Origin: Zea mays
Lineage: Eukaryota > Streptophyta > Magnoliopsida > Poales > Poaceae
NCBI RefSeq assembly: GCF_902167145.1
Contig: NC_050098.1
Coordinates: 81,756,207 to 81,820,206, forward strand
Length of the DNA: 64,000 nt
Direction of reading: 5' to 3'
The notes beneath the pieces were generated by a model that saw only the letters and a program-made list of their open reading frames with translations, did no database searches and was not told the DNA's origin. The translations under genes and the position numbers were made by a program. Shown in pieces: positions 46,024 through 56,560 of the stretch (within the stretch, counting starts at the first letter, position 1; each line of letters opens with the position of its first letter).

Positions 46024-46374
46024 CTGTTAAAGAAGGGAGTCAAATTTGAGTGGAGCCAAAAGTGTGAAGATGCCTTTCATACCTTGAGGCAGCATTTGAC
46101 AATAGCCCCAGTGCTGGCTCAACCTGACAACACCAAGCCATTTGAAGTTTATTGTGATGCTTCTGGTACCGGATTGGGATGTGTCTTGATGCAAGAGAAT
46201 AGAGTCATTGCTTACGCTTCCAGAGCACTCAGGCCCCATGAGCAGAACTACCCCACTCATGATCTGGAATTGGCAGCTGTGGTGCATGCTCTTAAGTTAT
46301 GGAGACACTACTTGATGGGAGCTCACTGTAACATCTACACCGATCACAAGAGTCTCAAATACATCTTCACTTAG
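46024..46374 (+). pseudogene. Tek-2 RNase H
   Basis: Same frame as gag-protease-reverse transcriptase, between two in-frame stops (TAA 46021-46023 and TAG 46372-46374). RNase H words are [35 protein letters not shown] and [11 protein letters not shown], giving the catalytic D, E and D. The TAG falls directly after this last motif, consistent with a single transition in a CAG codon. Confidence 0.92.
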
Positions 46375-48057
46375 GTAGATCTGAACATGAGGCAAAGGAG
46401 ATGGTTAGAGTTGATCAAGGACTATGATTTGGAGGTGCATTACCATCCTGGTAAGGCCAATGTTGTGGCAGATGCCTTGAGCAGGAAGACCCAGTGCAAT
46501 TGTATGAGCATGGATGTGGGAGTTACCACCCTGTGTGACGAGTTGTGCAAGCTGAACCTGGAAGTTGTTTCTTCGGGTGACCAAAGCTATATCTCGGTGG
46601 AGCCCACATTGCAAGAGCAGATAATCAGGGCACAGGTTGAGGATAAGGGTGTTCAGGTTATCAAAGATATGATCAAGCAAAAGGCAGAAAAATACAAGTG
46701 TTTCCGACAGGATAGCAAGGGAATTCTATGGTTTGGAGATCGATTGGTTGTTCCCAAGGACCCTGGGCTTAGAAAGAAGATACTGGATGAAGCTCACCTC
46801 TCCAAATTCTCCATGCACCCTGGTAGCAACAAGATGTACCATGATCTCAGATCTCTATATTGGTGGACTAGAATGAAAAGGGAAATTGCCAAGTACATAT
46901 CCGAATGTGACACCTGCCAGAGAATTAAAGCTAGTCACTTGAAGGCAGCAGGCCCTTTGCAACCCCTTCCCATACCATCTTGGAAATGGGAGGACATTTG
47001 CATGGACTTCATAGTGGGATTACCCAATACCTCCAGACACCATGATTCTATTTGGGTTATCGTGGACAGATTGACCAAGACTGCTCATTTCTTGCCAGTG
47101 CACACCACCCACAGGACAGAGAAGTACGCAAAAATTTATGTTGATCAGATAGTAAGGTTGCATGGTATTCCCAAGACCATTATATCTGACAGAGGAGCAC
47201 CCTTTGTGGCACGATTTTGGGAGCAATTGCAAGAATCACTTAGGACCCATGTCATCCGAAGCTCAGCATATCACCCACAAACAGATGGCCAGACCGAAAG
47301 TGTGAATCAGATTTTGGAAGACATGTTGCGAGCATGTGCACTACACTATGGAAAGGACTGGGACAAGTGTCTGTCCTTGGCAGAGTTTTCTTACAATAAT
47401 AGCTATCAGTCCAGTCTGAAGATGGCACCTTTTGAGGCATTATATGGGAGAAGGTGTAGGACCCCACTAAATTGGTCTCAAGCAGGAGAAAGGGAAATTT
47501 TTGGGCCAGACTTGGTACTCGAGGCAGAGGCAAAGGTCAGGGTTATTACCAAGAACTTAGAAGCTGCTCAGGCCAGGCAAAGGAGCTATCATGATAAGAG
47601 GCGGAAGCCTCTACAGTTTGAGGTGGGAGATCATGTCTATCTTAAGGTATCACCCACCAAGGGTGTCCAGAGATTCGGGATCAAGGGCAAGTTAGCTCCT
47701 CGCTACATTGGGCCATACGAGGTCAAGGAAGCTTGTGGACCCGTAGCCTATCAAGTGGAATTGCCACCTCACATGTCGTCAGTTCACAATGTGTTCCATG
47801 TATCTCAGCTGCGGAAATGTGTTCGCCTACCCACTGAAGTACTACCGGAACCAGAAATTGAGATAGAACCGGACTTATCTTACCAAGAGTACCCTGTCAA
47901 GGTGCTAGATCAAAAAGAGAGATCAACTCGGGCAAGGTCGATCAGAATGTATAAAGTTCAGTGGAGTCACCATTCAGCAGAAGAAGCTACATGGGAGATT
48001 GAGGATTTTCTACGCTCTCGCTTCCCCGACTTTCTACCCAAAGGAGTCGGTATGTAA
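46375..48057 (+). CDS. Tek-2 integrase and chromodomain
   Basis: Continues in the gag-pol frame to TAA 48055-48057. Final RNase H segment ([17 protein letters not shown]), integrase zinc finger (HLSKFSMHPGSNKMY, CDTCQRIK), core with D-D-E in CMDFIVGLP, ISDRGAPFVARFW and GQTESVNQILED, the GPY/F module (KLAPRYIGPYEVKEACGPVA), and a C-terminal chromodomain-like segment (MYKVQWSHHSAEEATWEIED). In chromoviruses this tail is thought to direct integration to particular chromatin. No lesion is seen in this 556-codon piece. Confidence 0.93.
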   Translation, partial: VDLNMRQRRWLELIKDYDLEVHYHPGKANVVADALSRKTQCNCMSMDVGVTTLCDELCKLNLEVVSSGDQSYISVEPTLQEQIIRAQVEDKGVQVIKDMIKQKAEKYKCFRQDSKGILWFGDRLVVPKDPGLRKKILDEAHLSKFSMHPGSNKMYHDLRSLYWWTRMKREIAKYISECDTCQRIKASHLKAAGPLQPLPIPSWKWEDICMDFIVGLPNTSRHHDSIWVIVDRLTKTAHFLPVHTTHRTEKYAKIYVDQIVRLHGIPKTIISDRGAPFVARFWEQLQESLRTHVIRSSAYHPQTDGQTESVNQILEDMLRACALHYGKDWDKCLSLAEFSYNNSYQSSLKMAPFEALYGRRCRTPLNWSQAGEREIFGPDLVLEAEAKVRVITKNLEAAQARQRSYHDKRRKPLQFEVGDHVYLKVSPTKGVQRFGIKGKLAPRYIGPYEVKEACGPVAYQVELPPHMSSVHNVFHVSQLRKCVRLPTEVLPEPEIEIEPDLSYQEYPVKVLDQKERSTRARSIRMYKVQWSHHSAEEATWEIEDFLRSRFPDFLPKGVGM

Positions 48058-48067
48058 CCCCAAAACC

Positions 48068-49231
48068 TAGGAGTGGGCAAAATACCCGTTACCCATTACC
48101 CAAATCCGATTTACCCGAACCCGTACCCGATATACCCGTACCCGAATTACCCGATCACTATTTCGGATAGCAAGTCACAAAACCCGTTTTTAGTTTGGGT
48201 AATTCGGGTTACCCATCCTGGTACCCGATTTTCCCTATTTTACCCGAAATTATAGCAGTCACTCGCAGATTGGGCCCAGCCCAATAGACAAACGACCTAA
48301 CGTAGTAAAGCCCTAACCCACTCACGCCAGGCCGAGGCACCCCGCAGGCCGCGGTTAGGCACTCAGGCGGGCCACTCCCTGACTCCCTGGCCGGCAGGCC
48401 CGTGTACCACTCCCTGACTCTCTGGCCGGCTGGCCTTACACGGGACACCCTCACAGTCACTAGGTTAGCAATCACCCCTCACCCTCATGGACCGCCGCCG
48501 CCTGGCTCATCCACACGGACTGCCGCCGCCCCATGCCCCCACCCACGCCCCCACGCTCCCATTTCCAACCCACGCCGCGCAGCGCATGGGACAGCGAGCA
48601 GCTGCCCAGCCGAGTAGCCACCGGCCGCCGCCTGAGGCCGTAGCGGTAGCGGCCGACCCCGACCCGCCAGCAAGCTCGAAGCTCATCGGTGCAGGAACCA
48701 GGAGGCAACAGCCAGCAACATCCGTGCCTGGTGGCTGGTGTGTAACTGTGTGGTGCGGCCGTGCAGGGAGCAAGTGAGCGACCGAGCAAGCAGGAAGCAA
48801 CAACAACAGCCAGCAGTCGTGCGGCCGTCAGTGGTCAGCCCGTGCCTGGTGCCCTGGTGTTTGAAACTTTGAACTTTGAACATGCGGAGCAAGCAGAAGA
48901 AGCAGCTGCCATCCAATCGGTGGCTACAGACTACAGTTTAATGTTGCATGCAGTTATGCACATACACATGTACCTTTTTTTTCATTTTTTGTTTTACTGC
49001 TATCTACCATGCGAAATGCGACATTGGTTATTTGGTATATTGTTGCATGTTGTTTTCTGCAATTCGGTTATTTCGGGGAAACCCGAACCCATACCCGAAT
49101 TTTCGGGTACCAAAGTTTTGGGTACCCACTTATTTCGGGTATACTTCGGGTAACGGTTCTTAAAACCCGAATTTTAGAAAACCCGAATTACCCGACCCGA
49201 ATTTATCGGGTAACCCGAATGCCCAGACCTA
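48068..49231. mobile_element. hAT-1: non-autonomous hAT-type DNA transposon (1164 bp)
   Basis: Flanked by an exact 8-bp duplication CCAAAACC (48060-48067 and 49232-49239), the hAT target size. Imperfect 12-bp terminal inverted repeats: TAGGAGTGGGCA on the left, and TAGGTCTGGGCA when the right end is read in reverse. Subterminal regions are packed with tacccg words on the left (48088-48250) and their complement cgggta at the right (49060-49215), the usual subterminal motif clusters. The centre (48380-48840) is GC-rich with gccgccg words and no transposase. Its small frames (for example 48761-49153) show no family features. It inserted 10 bp downstream of the Tek-2 pol stop. Confidence 0.92.
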
Positions 49232-49441
49232 CCAAAACCCCATCCCCACCTGCCCTTTAAATTCAATTATAAGAAAAACTTAGATAACAAGGATAGTCTA
49301 AGTTGTGGATTTAACTTAAGAAGGGCTTCCTTCTGAAGTTGCAAAGAGGATGACATTCGAAGAGCAGTTAATAAGAGAAATTTAAGTAAGGGGAAAACAA
49401 CACCAGCACACCTTCAAGCACCCTCCAAGGGACTCTACCTA

Positions 49442-49476
49442 AATCTCGGGACGAGATTCCTTTAAGGGGGGAGGGC
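49442..49476 (+). other. Polypurine tract and upstream hairpin of Tek-2
   Basis: AATCTCG-GGA-CGAGATT (49442-49458) is a perfect 7-bp hairpin, followed by ttaaggggggagggc which abuts the 3' LTR. The 200 bp between hAT-1 and here are 3' untranslated sequence. Confidence 0.85.
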
Positions 49477-52400
49477 TGTAACACCCCAGGTGTTACCTTG
49501 GCTAGAGCCCACCTTGGCACTAGAAGCTGTGATCACAAGGGGTAAAGGCTTAGGGCAACACATAAGAACTTGGAGATCAAGTGCTAATAAAGTTGCCAAT
49601 GACATAAGAAGCATTACTCTAATCCTTGCTCACTTACTACCTTGGATAAGAGGGGAGAAGAACCCTAGACCTCTCTTAAAACCTATCTCCCAAAACCCTA
49701 GGTAAGAGGGGAGAGAGAGTGAACAAGTGTGCAAAGCATGAGTAATTTTTACCCAAACCCTAACTAACCTTGTAACCATCAATTTGAGGAGGGAAATATT
49801 GCAAAAAGACCCCTGGAGAAACCCCAATTCAAATCTCCAAGTGGAGAGAGAGCTAGAGCTCTCTATTTCTCTCTAAGTCAAATTCTAACCCTAAGTTAAA
49901 GTTCAACCGTGTTCACTTTGAAGATGGCGCCAAAACCACTTGGGTTCTATACCAAAAATGTGGTATACCACTTAAGGCACCCCCTGGAAAAAGTGGAAGC
50001 CGAGACTCGGACGTTTGACATCTCTTGACATCAGTTTTGTCGCAATGTGGGCAGTGAGACAAGCCAGATTTGGCGCCCGTCTATCTCCTGATCTAGGGCG
50101 TATCCTCCATTGGAACTCACACATGTGAGATAGCCCTAGGTGCCAGGAAGAGGTCTGTGCCGGATTCATGGCAAGATTCGCACGTTTGCGATCTCTGGAG
50201 ACGTTTGAACAATGGAAGAAACACACCTCCACGTGTTCGACGCCTTCTGCTCGCGCCAGAGCACGCTCACGCGCGCCCCCGCATGCCCAGCGCCGCGCCC
50301 GAGCCATGCCAGCGCCATGGCCCGCGCCCGCGCTTATAAAACCCTCCCAGACTTAGATTGTACTGTTCCACGCACCCTCAAACCTCACCGGAGTCTAGCT
50401 CGTCGCCGTTTGCCCGTGCACAGCGAGTCCGCGGCCGCCCAATCCCTCTGCCACCGTAGACCGGCCAGTGGAGCCATTCCCAACTCCGTCCAGCCCTCGG
50501 AGAAGACTGTGCACACCTCCGTGAGGCTCCCCGAGCGAGGAATCGGAGTTTGCTTCGCCGGAGAGGCCAGTCCACGCTCGCCGGAGCTCTCAACCCCGCC
50601 GGAGTACGTGGATCGGGTAAACCACTCAACCATCCTTGGATTCCTTGTTCACACGGTCGCTACATTACCCCGTGAAGCTCACCATGCCCTCGGATTGAAC
50701 CAGTTCGCCGTGGTTTGGCTGGTACACTCGCCGCCGACGAGAACACCCGCCTGCGCGCGTGGACCGGGCGATTCCGGCCATCTCCGACGTCAAGCCGTAC
50801 CTCGACGTGACCGCTAGAGTCTCCCCGAGCCAACCCCACCCTTCGCCGGACCCCCCTCGCCGCCGGTAAGCCGCGCCACCCTTTTCTTTCCCGCGGTTAC
50901 TGTTTGCATAAGGGGAAGGACTTTGGGTGAGAGGGAGAGAAGGTCACGGGGTTTTGTGAAATGTCAGAGACACAGGGGAATAGTGGCGCGAGGGTAGATT
51001 TGCGAAGGTTGATTTAGTTTAAACCCAGGGACCTCGGCGTAAACTGTTTTTCCAGAAAACCTTTAGTAAATCTGTTTTTAAATTAAACAGAAACTTTGAA
51101 ATTTCATAACTTCTGTTTAATTTATCCAAATTTGGTCAAACCAATTTTGTCAGACTCTAACTAATGTAACCTACTTAGGAAAAATATAAAACCCACTATG
51201 TACTATAGAAAACTTTAAAGCTCGGATTTAATTATAGTTTTGACCAAAAGCTTAATAATAGGGCAAAAATTAGTTGCACTAATTGACTGGGGTTAGAAAA
51301 TTTTTGAGAAGTTTGTATCTACCTACTAAACCAAATAAAAATGTTAAACCTCTCTATCCACTCCATTAAGTTAGTTTTTACCCCTTATTTCATAATATGC
51401 TTAAGGGTAAGAAAAATAAAAAATGTAATTTAAACAAAGAACCAGAGAGTACCTCTATTTTTGTTAGGATACTTATTTAATGTAGTTCACTGGAAAAATA
51501 TATCATGCCCTGTTTTAGTATAAAATAAGTAGGATCCCTTTTGTTTTAAGAAAACAAGTGAAACTTAGAAAAACTCTACAAAAATAACCCCAAGGTAAAA
51601 ACACCCCCACCCTTGGGATAACTAATGTTTTATTAAGGAGAATTTAGAAAAAATATGAAATCTGCTGTTTGACATTTTTCAAATAATAATGTAGTAGAAA
51701 GTGCCTTTTTGACCTTAAACTTAAGAAAATCATGACTAAATAACCACCCCTTAGTTTTCTGTGATTTTTAGCACAGAAGCCTATTATTACTATGGGATGC
51801 CAGCAAAAATAACCTTTAGGACAGAATCTACCCCTAACTAAGAGATGTAGTGTAAAGTGGCCCATTTTGCATAACTCTTGTCATTTTTGTTTAAAGCCTA
51901 GCTTTTGTACTTTAAGCCTCAAATTCTTAAAACAAGCTAGAATAGCAAGTGACAACCCACTGTAATTTTTACAGAATTTTTGGAAATTATTAAAACACTG
52001 TCGTAGTTCAAACCTACACTAGAAACCCTAAATGGAAATTAAAGAAAGGAAAATGAATAATGGAAATTAATGTCGTCCTAAAATCTTTATAAAAATTGTC
52101 CACTGAAATCTATAAAGACAATACCAATCCACTATGTTATCCTAAAAGAAAACCTAAGCTAAAAAGGTAATAAGTCTATGTATATATATACCACTAGAAG
52201 CCCCACATAACCAGGAAACCCTAAGTTAATTCTTGACTTAGTTTCTTTAGCTTAATGTTCTTAAATCTTGCATAATCATGACATACATGTTCATTGCATT
52301 TCGATAGATTGTAATCTTGCTGACGGAGAGTACATCCTCGTGCCGGAGCAAGGAGCTGCTCAGGAGGTAGCCCCAGATCCAGCACCCGAGCCTGCACCAG

Positions 52401-53839
52401 AGGACCTGCCTGCCACTGCTTTGGAAGGCAAGCCCCGGTTTTATGCATAACCTGTTATTTATGCTATTTTACTTCACTTAATGATTGTAGGAGTGATTGT
52501 GCACTTAGGTGTAGGAATTGTTTGAAACCCTAGTTGCATGATCTCAGGAACCCTTTTGAGATGAATACTAGTATGACAGGTCGAGTAGTTGCTTTATTAA
52601 GTAGGATCTCGGTAGAAGACGAGTGATTTTTCTAGCACTCGCGCGAGGTCAGGACATTGATTGTACCCACCTTCATATCGTACTGATGTTGGTTGTGGGC
52701 AACAATCCATGGGGATTGGTTGTCTACGGGATAGAAATTTGAATAAGGATTAAGGTGTGGTACCGTGAGTCAAGCGTTTGAACGTACTAAGCACATGCCG
52801 AGAAATATGGTAAATCGGTAAGCCTAGTACCTGATTGAACCTGGCAGCAGATTGCCCTCCTCACGCGACTTGAGACAAGGTCTCCCATTCCGGTTATGGT
52901 GGGTACAAGCGCGGTCACTGCACGACGGCCAGTCGGGGTCAGTGAGGCATTGTACGCCAAGGCGGTGAGCCCCTCTCTGCTGACGGGGAATCGATGGGGA
53001 CGGTTGATGTGTGTGGGGACGGAGTGCCCCTGCACGTCGTGTGTTTAGGTTTACCTTGCAAGGATAAAAACTCGATTCGAATCGTCTGCTTCTCGCAGCT
53101 AATGAGACTGCTTGATCCATGCTGCTACATTGAGTAACAAGTGAAATTGTGCTGAGATGATACAAGATGTTGATTGCTAAAAATGTTTGCTACTATGTAT
53201 GAATAGATAGTACATCTTTAGCCTTAAGAGAGTCACACTTAATTTTGACCAAGTTAAAATCTTGATTTAGAAACTCAGCTAGTGCTTTTGGCAACCAAAC
53301 CCCATAGCCAAACAGCTGCATGTCTAGAGGTAGAGGAGTAGACTCCTCACACCGGGTAAGTCTAGCTGAGTATTAGTATACTCAGCCTTGCTTGTGGCAT
53401 AATTTTTACAGGTTCTTTGGAGGAAATGGTTGCTGGAATAACTTGGCCGTCCACCTTGCCACCGGGTTGGACTGTCGAGTGGGACCCTGCCTCGGCTGAG
53501 GAGGAGCATGAGGAGTGATGGGACAGGCTTCCCCATCTCTCTATTTATTTACCGTTAGTTCATTTCCGCTGCACTTCGAACAATGATGGTTACTTTTGCA
53601 AAAACTCCAATGATGATGATGATGCTGTAATAATTAAATACTCTGACATGTATGGTTTTATGCTTTATTGTATTTGCTCTGTGACTCACCTTCGAGTGAG
53701 ATTGTGGTACTTGATCCTGTCAGTGGCCGTGTCGGACTAGATCCGAGGGATTGACGGGTTATTCCCATTTAAGTGTGGTCTAGCCTCTAAGGCGGGGCTT
53801 AGGCACTTAAGTTGGAATAATTCGGGCAGTTCCGCCACA
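49477..53839 (+). repeat. 3' LTR of Tek-2 (4363 bp)
   Basis: Pairs with 37683-42048 and ends at the GTTAT duplication. It contains the same non-coding frames as the 5' copy and no gene. Confidence 0.95.
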
Positions 53840-54046
53840 GTTATAGACCGTCATTACAGATGAGGCTCATAACCTGCCTGTCCACGCGGGGCCTTCGGGC
53901 GCGATGAGGGACGCGGGACTAGCAGACTTCGTCGGGGTCTGGCCTTCGTCTTGCTATGGAGGTGACGAAGGGCAACTGCGCCAGTAGATGTAGTGACTCG
54001 ACGAAGGCTTCGAGCGAAGGGTAGCGTCTTCGCCTTCGCCCCAACA
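53840..54046 (-). repeat. 5' LTR of Tat-2, outer piece
   Basis: Begins with the second copy of GTTAT and matches the right half of 16971-17436, with two short deletions (about 10 and 25 bases). It ends with ccccaaca at 54046 followed by the CCCGC duplication. Confidence 0.9.
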
Positions 54047-54051
54047 CCCGC

Positions 54052-55362
54052 ATAAAAGTATATTGTTTTTCAAAAGGAAGGACCACGTCCTTCCGCAACC
54101 ATGTTAATGTTGAGGTTCGTCCTTGGGCACCACATCCTTGGGCACCACCTTAGTGCAAAAACAGCAGAAGTCTACTGTTTCATCACCTACAACAACATGG
54201 GTTTGAAAACCCTGAGTACGAAGTGTACTTTCGCAAGTCTTACCCGTCAAAATAAAAGACTCTCAAGGATATGTTGGCTTAAGGGAGTGAAGGTAAGGCT
54301 TAATCAAAAATCAAGACTTTGTTTGCAAAAATGCTTACTAATAGTGGATCCTTAAAAATCCAATTTTATTAGCAAGTTAAGTCATTACCTGTCACTAGAG
54401 TTCTTTCTACCCTAGTTCAAGCACTTGACCTATACTAGCCATCCTTTTATCAACCCTTCTGGTTCACTGGAATGCTTCGTGTAAGTCAGTGACCAAGTCT
54501 TCATATCCGAGAAGTAATGGTGATCCGAATCGATTAATACTCAGTTGAGGATCTCCAATCACACGACATATGTAGCACTTAACCCTTGCATATGTCAACT
54601 CGCCACCGGATTTCTTAAGACCAGACCGGGTTCACGCCAACCGAGAGTACATATACACCACCGTCCAGCCTCTTGCCATGGAGGGTACACGCTACTCTCG
54701 CCATCTCTCCACTCCCATTGCGTGTTGGCCTTTCTGGTATTATTCTGCCCGAGGCAAAGCTTACCCATGACGAGGCATGTGACCAGTTAAAGGGTCCTCG
54801 GTCATCAGGCCTACATCGACAAGGTCCTTAATCGACTCAGACGGAGACACTACACCGAGACTCTCTTCTCGTGCAAGTCACCCGCCCGGTCTCAGCTTTA
54901 TCATTTAAAACCCAACGTTTGGTACCTGGCAGAGGTACATCCTTTCCGATGTTGAACCCATCATGGCCATGATGGATCCACCATCAAGTTTTAATTTTTG
55001 AAAACATCCCATCCATTGTGAAGCATCACCTTTTTTTCTAAAACAAAACTTTTGCTTTTCTAAAGCAGGACTAAGCATAAGCAAATCCTTTTAAGGAAAA
55101 CAGGTAATCAAGGAATGGTAAATAGTTCCAAGGGAGGAAATGCATCAATTGGTTTAACACCCAACTCATATCACCTAATGCATCATTCAAGTGATAAAGA
55201 GTTTGAAATAGCAAGAAGGTAGCAAATGCACCGGGGCTTGCCTTGAGTTGTAGGAGAGTCAGGCTCTGTTTGAAACAGCAGGTGGATTCTCAGGTGGTGG
55301 TGTAGTTCCTTCTTCAACCACTATTTCTTCTTCGTTGTCTATACATAACCATATATAACCAT
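54052..55362 (-). repeat. 5' LTR of Tek-1, piece 2
   Basis: Matches 7173-8509 with about 65 substitutions. It stops at 55362 where Tat-3 is inserted; the last five bases, accat, would be the target duplication of Tat-3. No gene; frames such as 54101-54355 and 54545-54790 are shared LTR sequence without protein features. Confidence 0.92.
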
Positions 55363-55830
55363 TGTTGGGGACTTGTTCTCAAATGCTATGAGTTAAGAAC
55401 AAGGCAACATAAAATGTTAATAATTAAAGACCTTCGTCCTTCGAAGCATTATCTCCCTTAGGATATAATGATCTTCAGACGAAGGTTATGAAGGACGTAC
55501 CTTCATCATCTCAATATATAATTAATAAAGTAGAAGCATATGAAACATGGAAAATAACGTGAATAATCATATGACATCTTTAGAATATTTTTATTATATC
55601 ATCATGAATAAACATGAACAATATTGAATTACATTTATACATTCGTCTTGACAGAAGGCGAAAATCCGAGTGTGACGTGCGAGCGAATACAAGTCAGCGT
55701 GAACAGTACAAGGTTACTGTTCATCTATTTATAGGCACAGACGCAACCCGGTTGAAATTACATTCATACCCTTGATAACTAACTATAAACATGACACAAA
55801 CTATCATGGACTGATCAGTCTTTTCCTCTT
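55363..55830 (-). repeat. 3' LTR of Tat-3, distal part
   Basis: On the - strand this ends AACAAGTCCCCAACA at 55363 and matches the last 470 bp of the Tat-1 and Tat-4 LTRs. TATA box at 55733-55725 (- strand) followed by the GAACAGTA/TACTGTTC hairpin (55722-55701). It is cut at 55830 by Tat-4 and resumes at 63696. Confidence 0.92.
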
Positions 55831-56501
55831 TGTTGGGGTCCTTCATCCTCCGAAGTTCCTCAAAAACGTAATTTAACAATGTCTTCCAAGCATGGCTTAT
55901 GGACAGGTACCTTCGGACTCAGGATAAAAGCATACATGATGAGAAGAGCATGATCGTGACGAAGGTTGCCGTTGCTCCGAAGCTACGCGCAAGGGAGCTT
56001 CAGCTCATTCGTGGGAAAAGGAACCGACTTAAAGGGGAAAAGGCTATTTAGTCCTCATAGATTTGTATATAAGTCAATAATAAATGTAAAGGGCATGAAT
56101 GTAATTTCTCACAGGCTGCGTCCTGTGCCTATAAATAGATGAACAGTACCCCCGTACTGTTCACGCTGACTTGTACTTGCTCGTGCGTCACGCTTGTACT
56201 TCTACCTTTTGTCAAGCTCAAGGTACATTTGTAATTCAATATTATTTCTATTTTTCCATGATAATAAAATGAGGATGAATTGACAACACTATACAATTGC
56301 TCATGTTATCTCTTACATTTCATATGCTTCTCCTTTTATTCACATTCATCGTGATGATGAAGGTATGTCCTTCACGACCTTCGTCTGAAGATCATTATAT
56401 CCTAAGGGAAATAATGCTTCGAAGGACGAAGGGCATTAATATTTAATATTTTTGTGTTGCCTTGTTCTTAATTCATAGCACTTGAGAACAAGTCCCCAAC
56501 A
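55831..56501 (+). repeat. 5' LTR of Tat-4 (671 bp)
   Basis: Begins TGTTGGGGTCCTTC, ends AAGTCCCCAACA. TATA box TATAAATAG at 56130, followed by the 9-bp hairpin GAACAGTAC-cccc-GTACTGTTC (56141-56162). Confidence 0.94.
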
Positions 56502-56502
56502 T

Positions 56503-56514
56503 TGGCGCCCACCT
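56503..56514 (+). other. Primer-binding site of Tat-4
   Basis: TGGCGCCCACCT one base after the 5' LTR, sharing the TGGCGCCCA core with Tat-2. Confidence 0.8.
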
Positions 56515-56560
56515 CCGGTGAACCATTTTCGACCACCTTCGGCAAGCACTGACCTTCGTC

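Larger units (their letters stand above)
37683..53839 (+). mobile_element. Tek-2: nearly intact Del/Tekay-type Ty3/gypsy element
   Basis: A complete 16.16-kb + strand element with target duplication GTTAT. LTRs are 37683-42048 (4366 bp) and 49477-53839 (4363 bp), with about 46 substitutions by eye (1.05%). The internal region holds a primer site, ORF0, one gag-pol frame with two in-frame stops and a C-terminal chromodomain, and a polypurine tract. A 1.16-kb hAT element sits 10 bp after the pol stop. With a commonly used grass rate of 1.3e-8 per site per year the insertion is about 0.4 million years old. Confidence 0.95.
16971..54046 (-). mobile_element. Tat-2: Ty3/gypsy Tat-type element with two nested elements
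   Basis: A - strand element with target duplication CCCGC (16966-16970 and 54047-54051). 5' LTR on the right (37462-37682 plus 53840-54046), primer-binding site 37451-37461, gag, protease, reverse transcriptase, two RNase H domains, integrase, a 79-bp tandem array, a + strand antisense gene (27127-30952), polypurine tract, and 3' LTR 16971-17436. Cop-1 sits between the antisense-gene promoter and the polypurine tract; Tek-2 sits in the 5' LTR. The second, archaeal-type RNase H is diagnostic of the Tat lineage. LTR divergence is roughly 24 substitutions in 420 aligned bases plus two small deletions. Confidence 0.92.
6871..55362 (-). mobile_element. Tek-1: Del/Tekay-type Ty3/gypsy element, interrupted by nested insertions
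   Basis: A - strand element: 5' LTR on the right (16664-16970 plus 54052-55362, then interrupted again by Tat-3), primer-binding site 16650-16661, ORF0, gag, pol, polypurine tract, and a complete 3' LTR 6871-11136. Tat-2 with everything nested in it (16971-54046) splits the 5' LTR at LTR position about 300; Tat-3 splits it again at about 1640. The remaining 2.6 kb of the 5' LTR must lie right of the window. By-eye divergence between LTR copies is about 4.9% over roughly 1.6 kb, the oldest well-measured insertion here. The left flanking 5 bases are atggc (6866-6870). Confidence 0.9.

Noticed and set aside
48485..49153. Small frames in the hAT-1 core as a host gene
   Set aside because: No frame has a recognisable domain or a plausible gene structure. 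GC-rich composition gives open frames on both strands. Kept only as a possible captured fragment.
55363..56501. A single long inverted-repeat transposon or giant MITE
   Set aside because: The inverted halves are explained by Tat-4 inserting in the Tat-3 LTR; the CTCTT duplication lies between the halves and at 63691, not at the outer ends.
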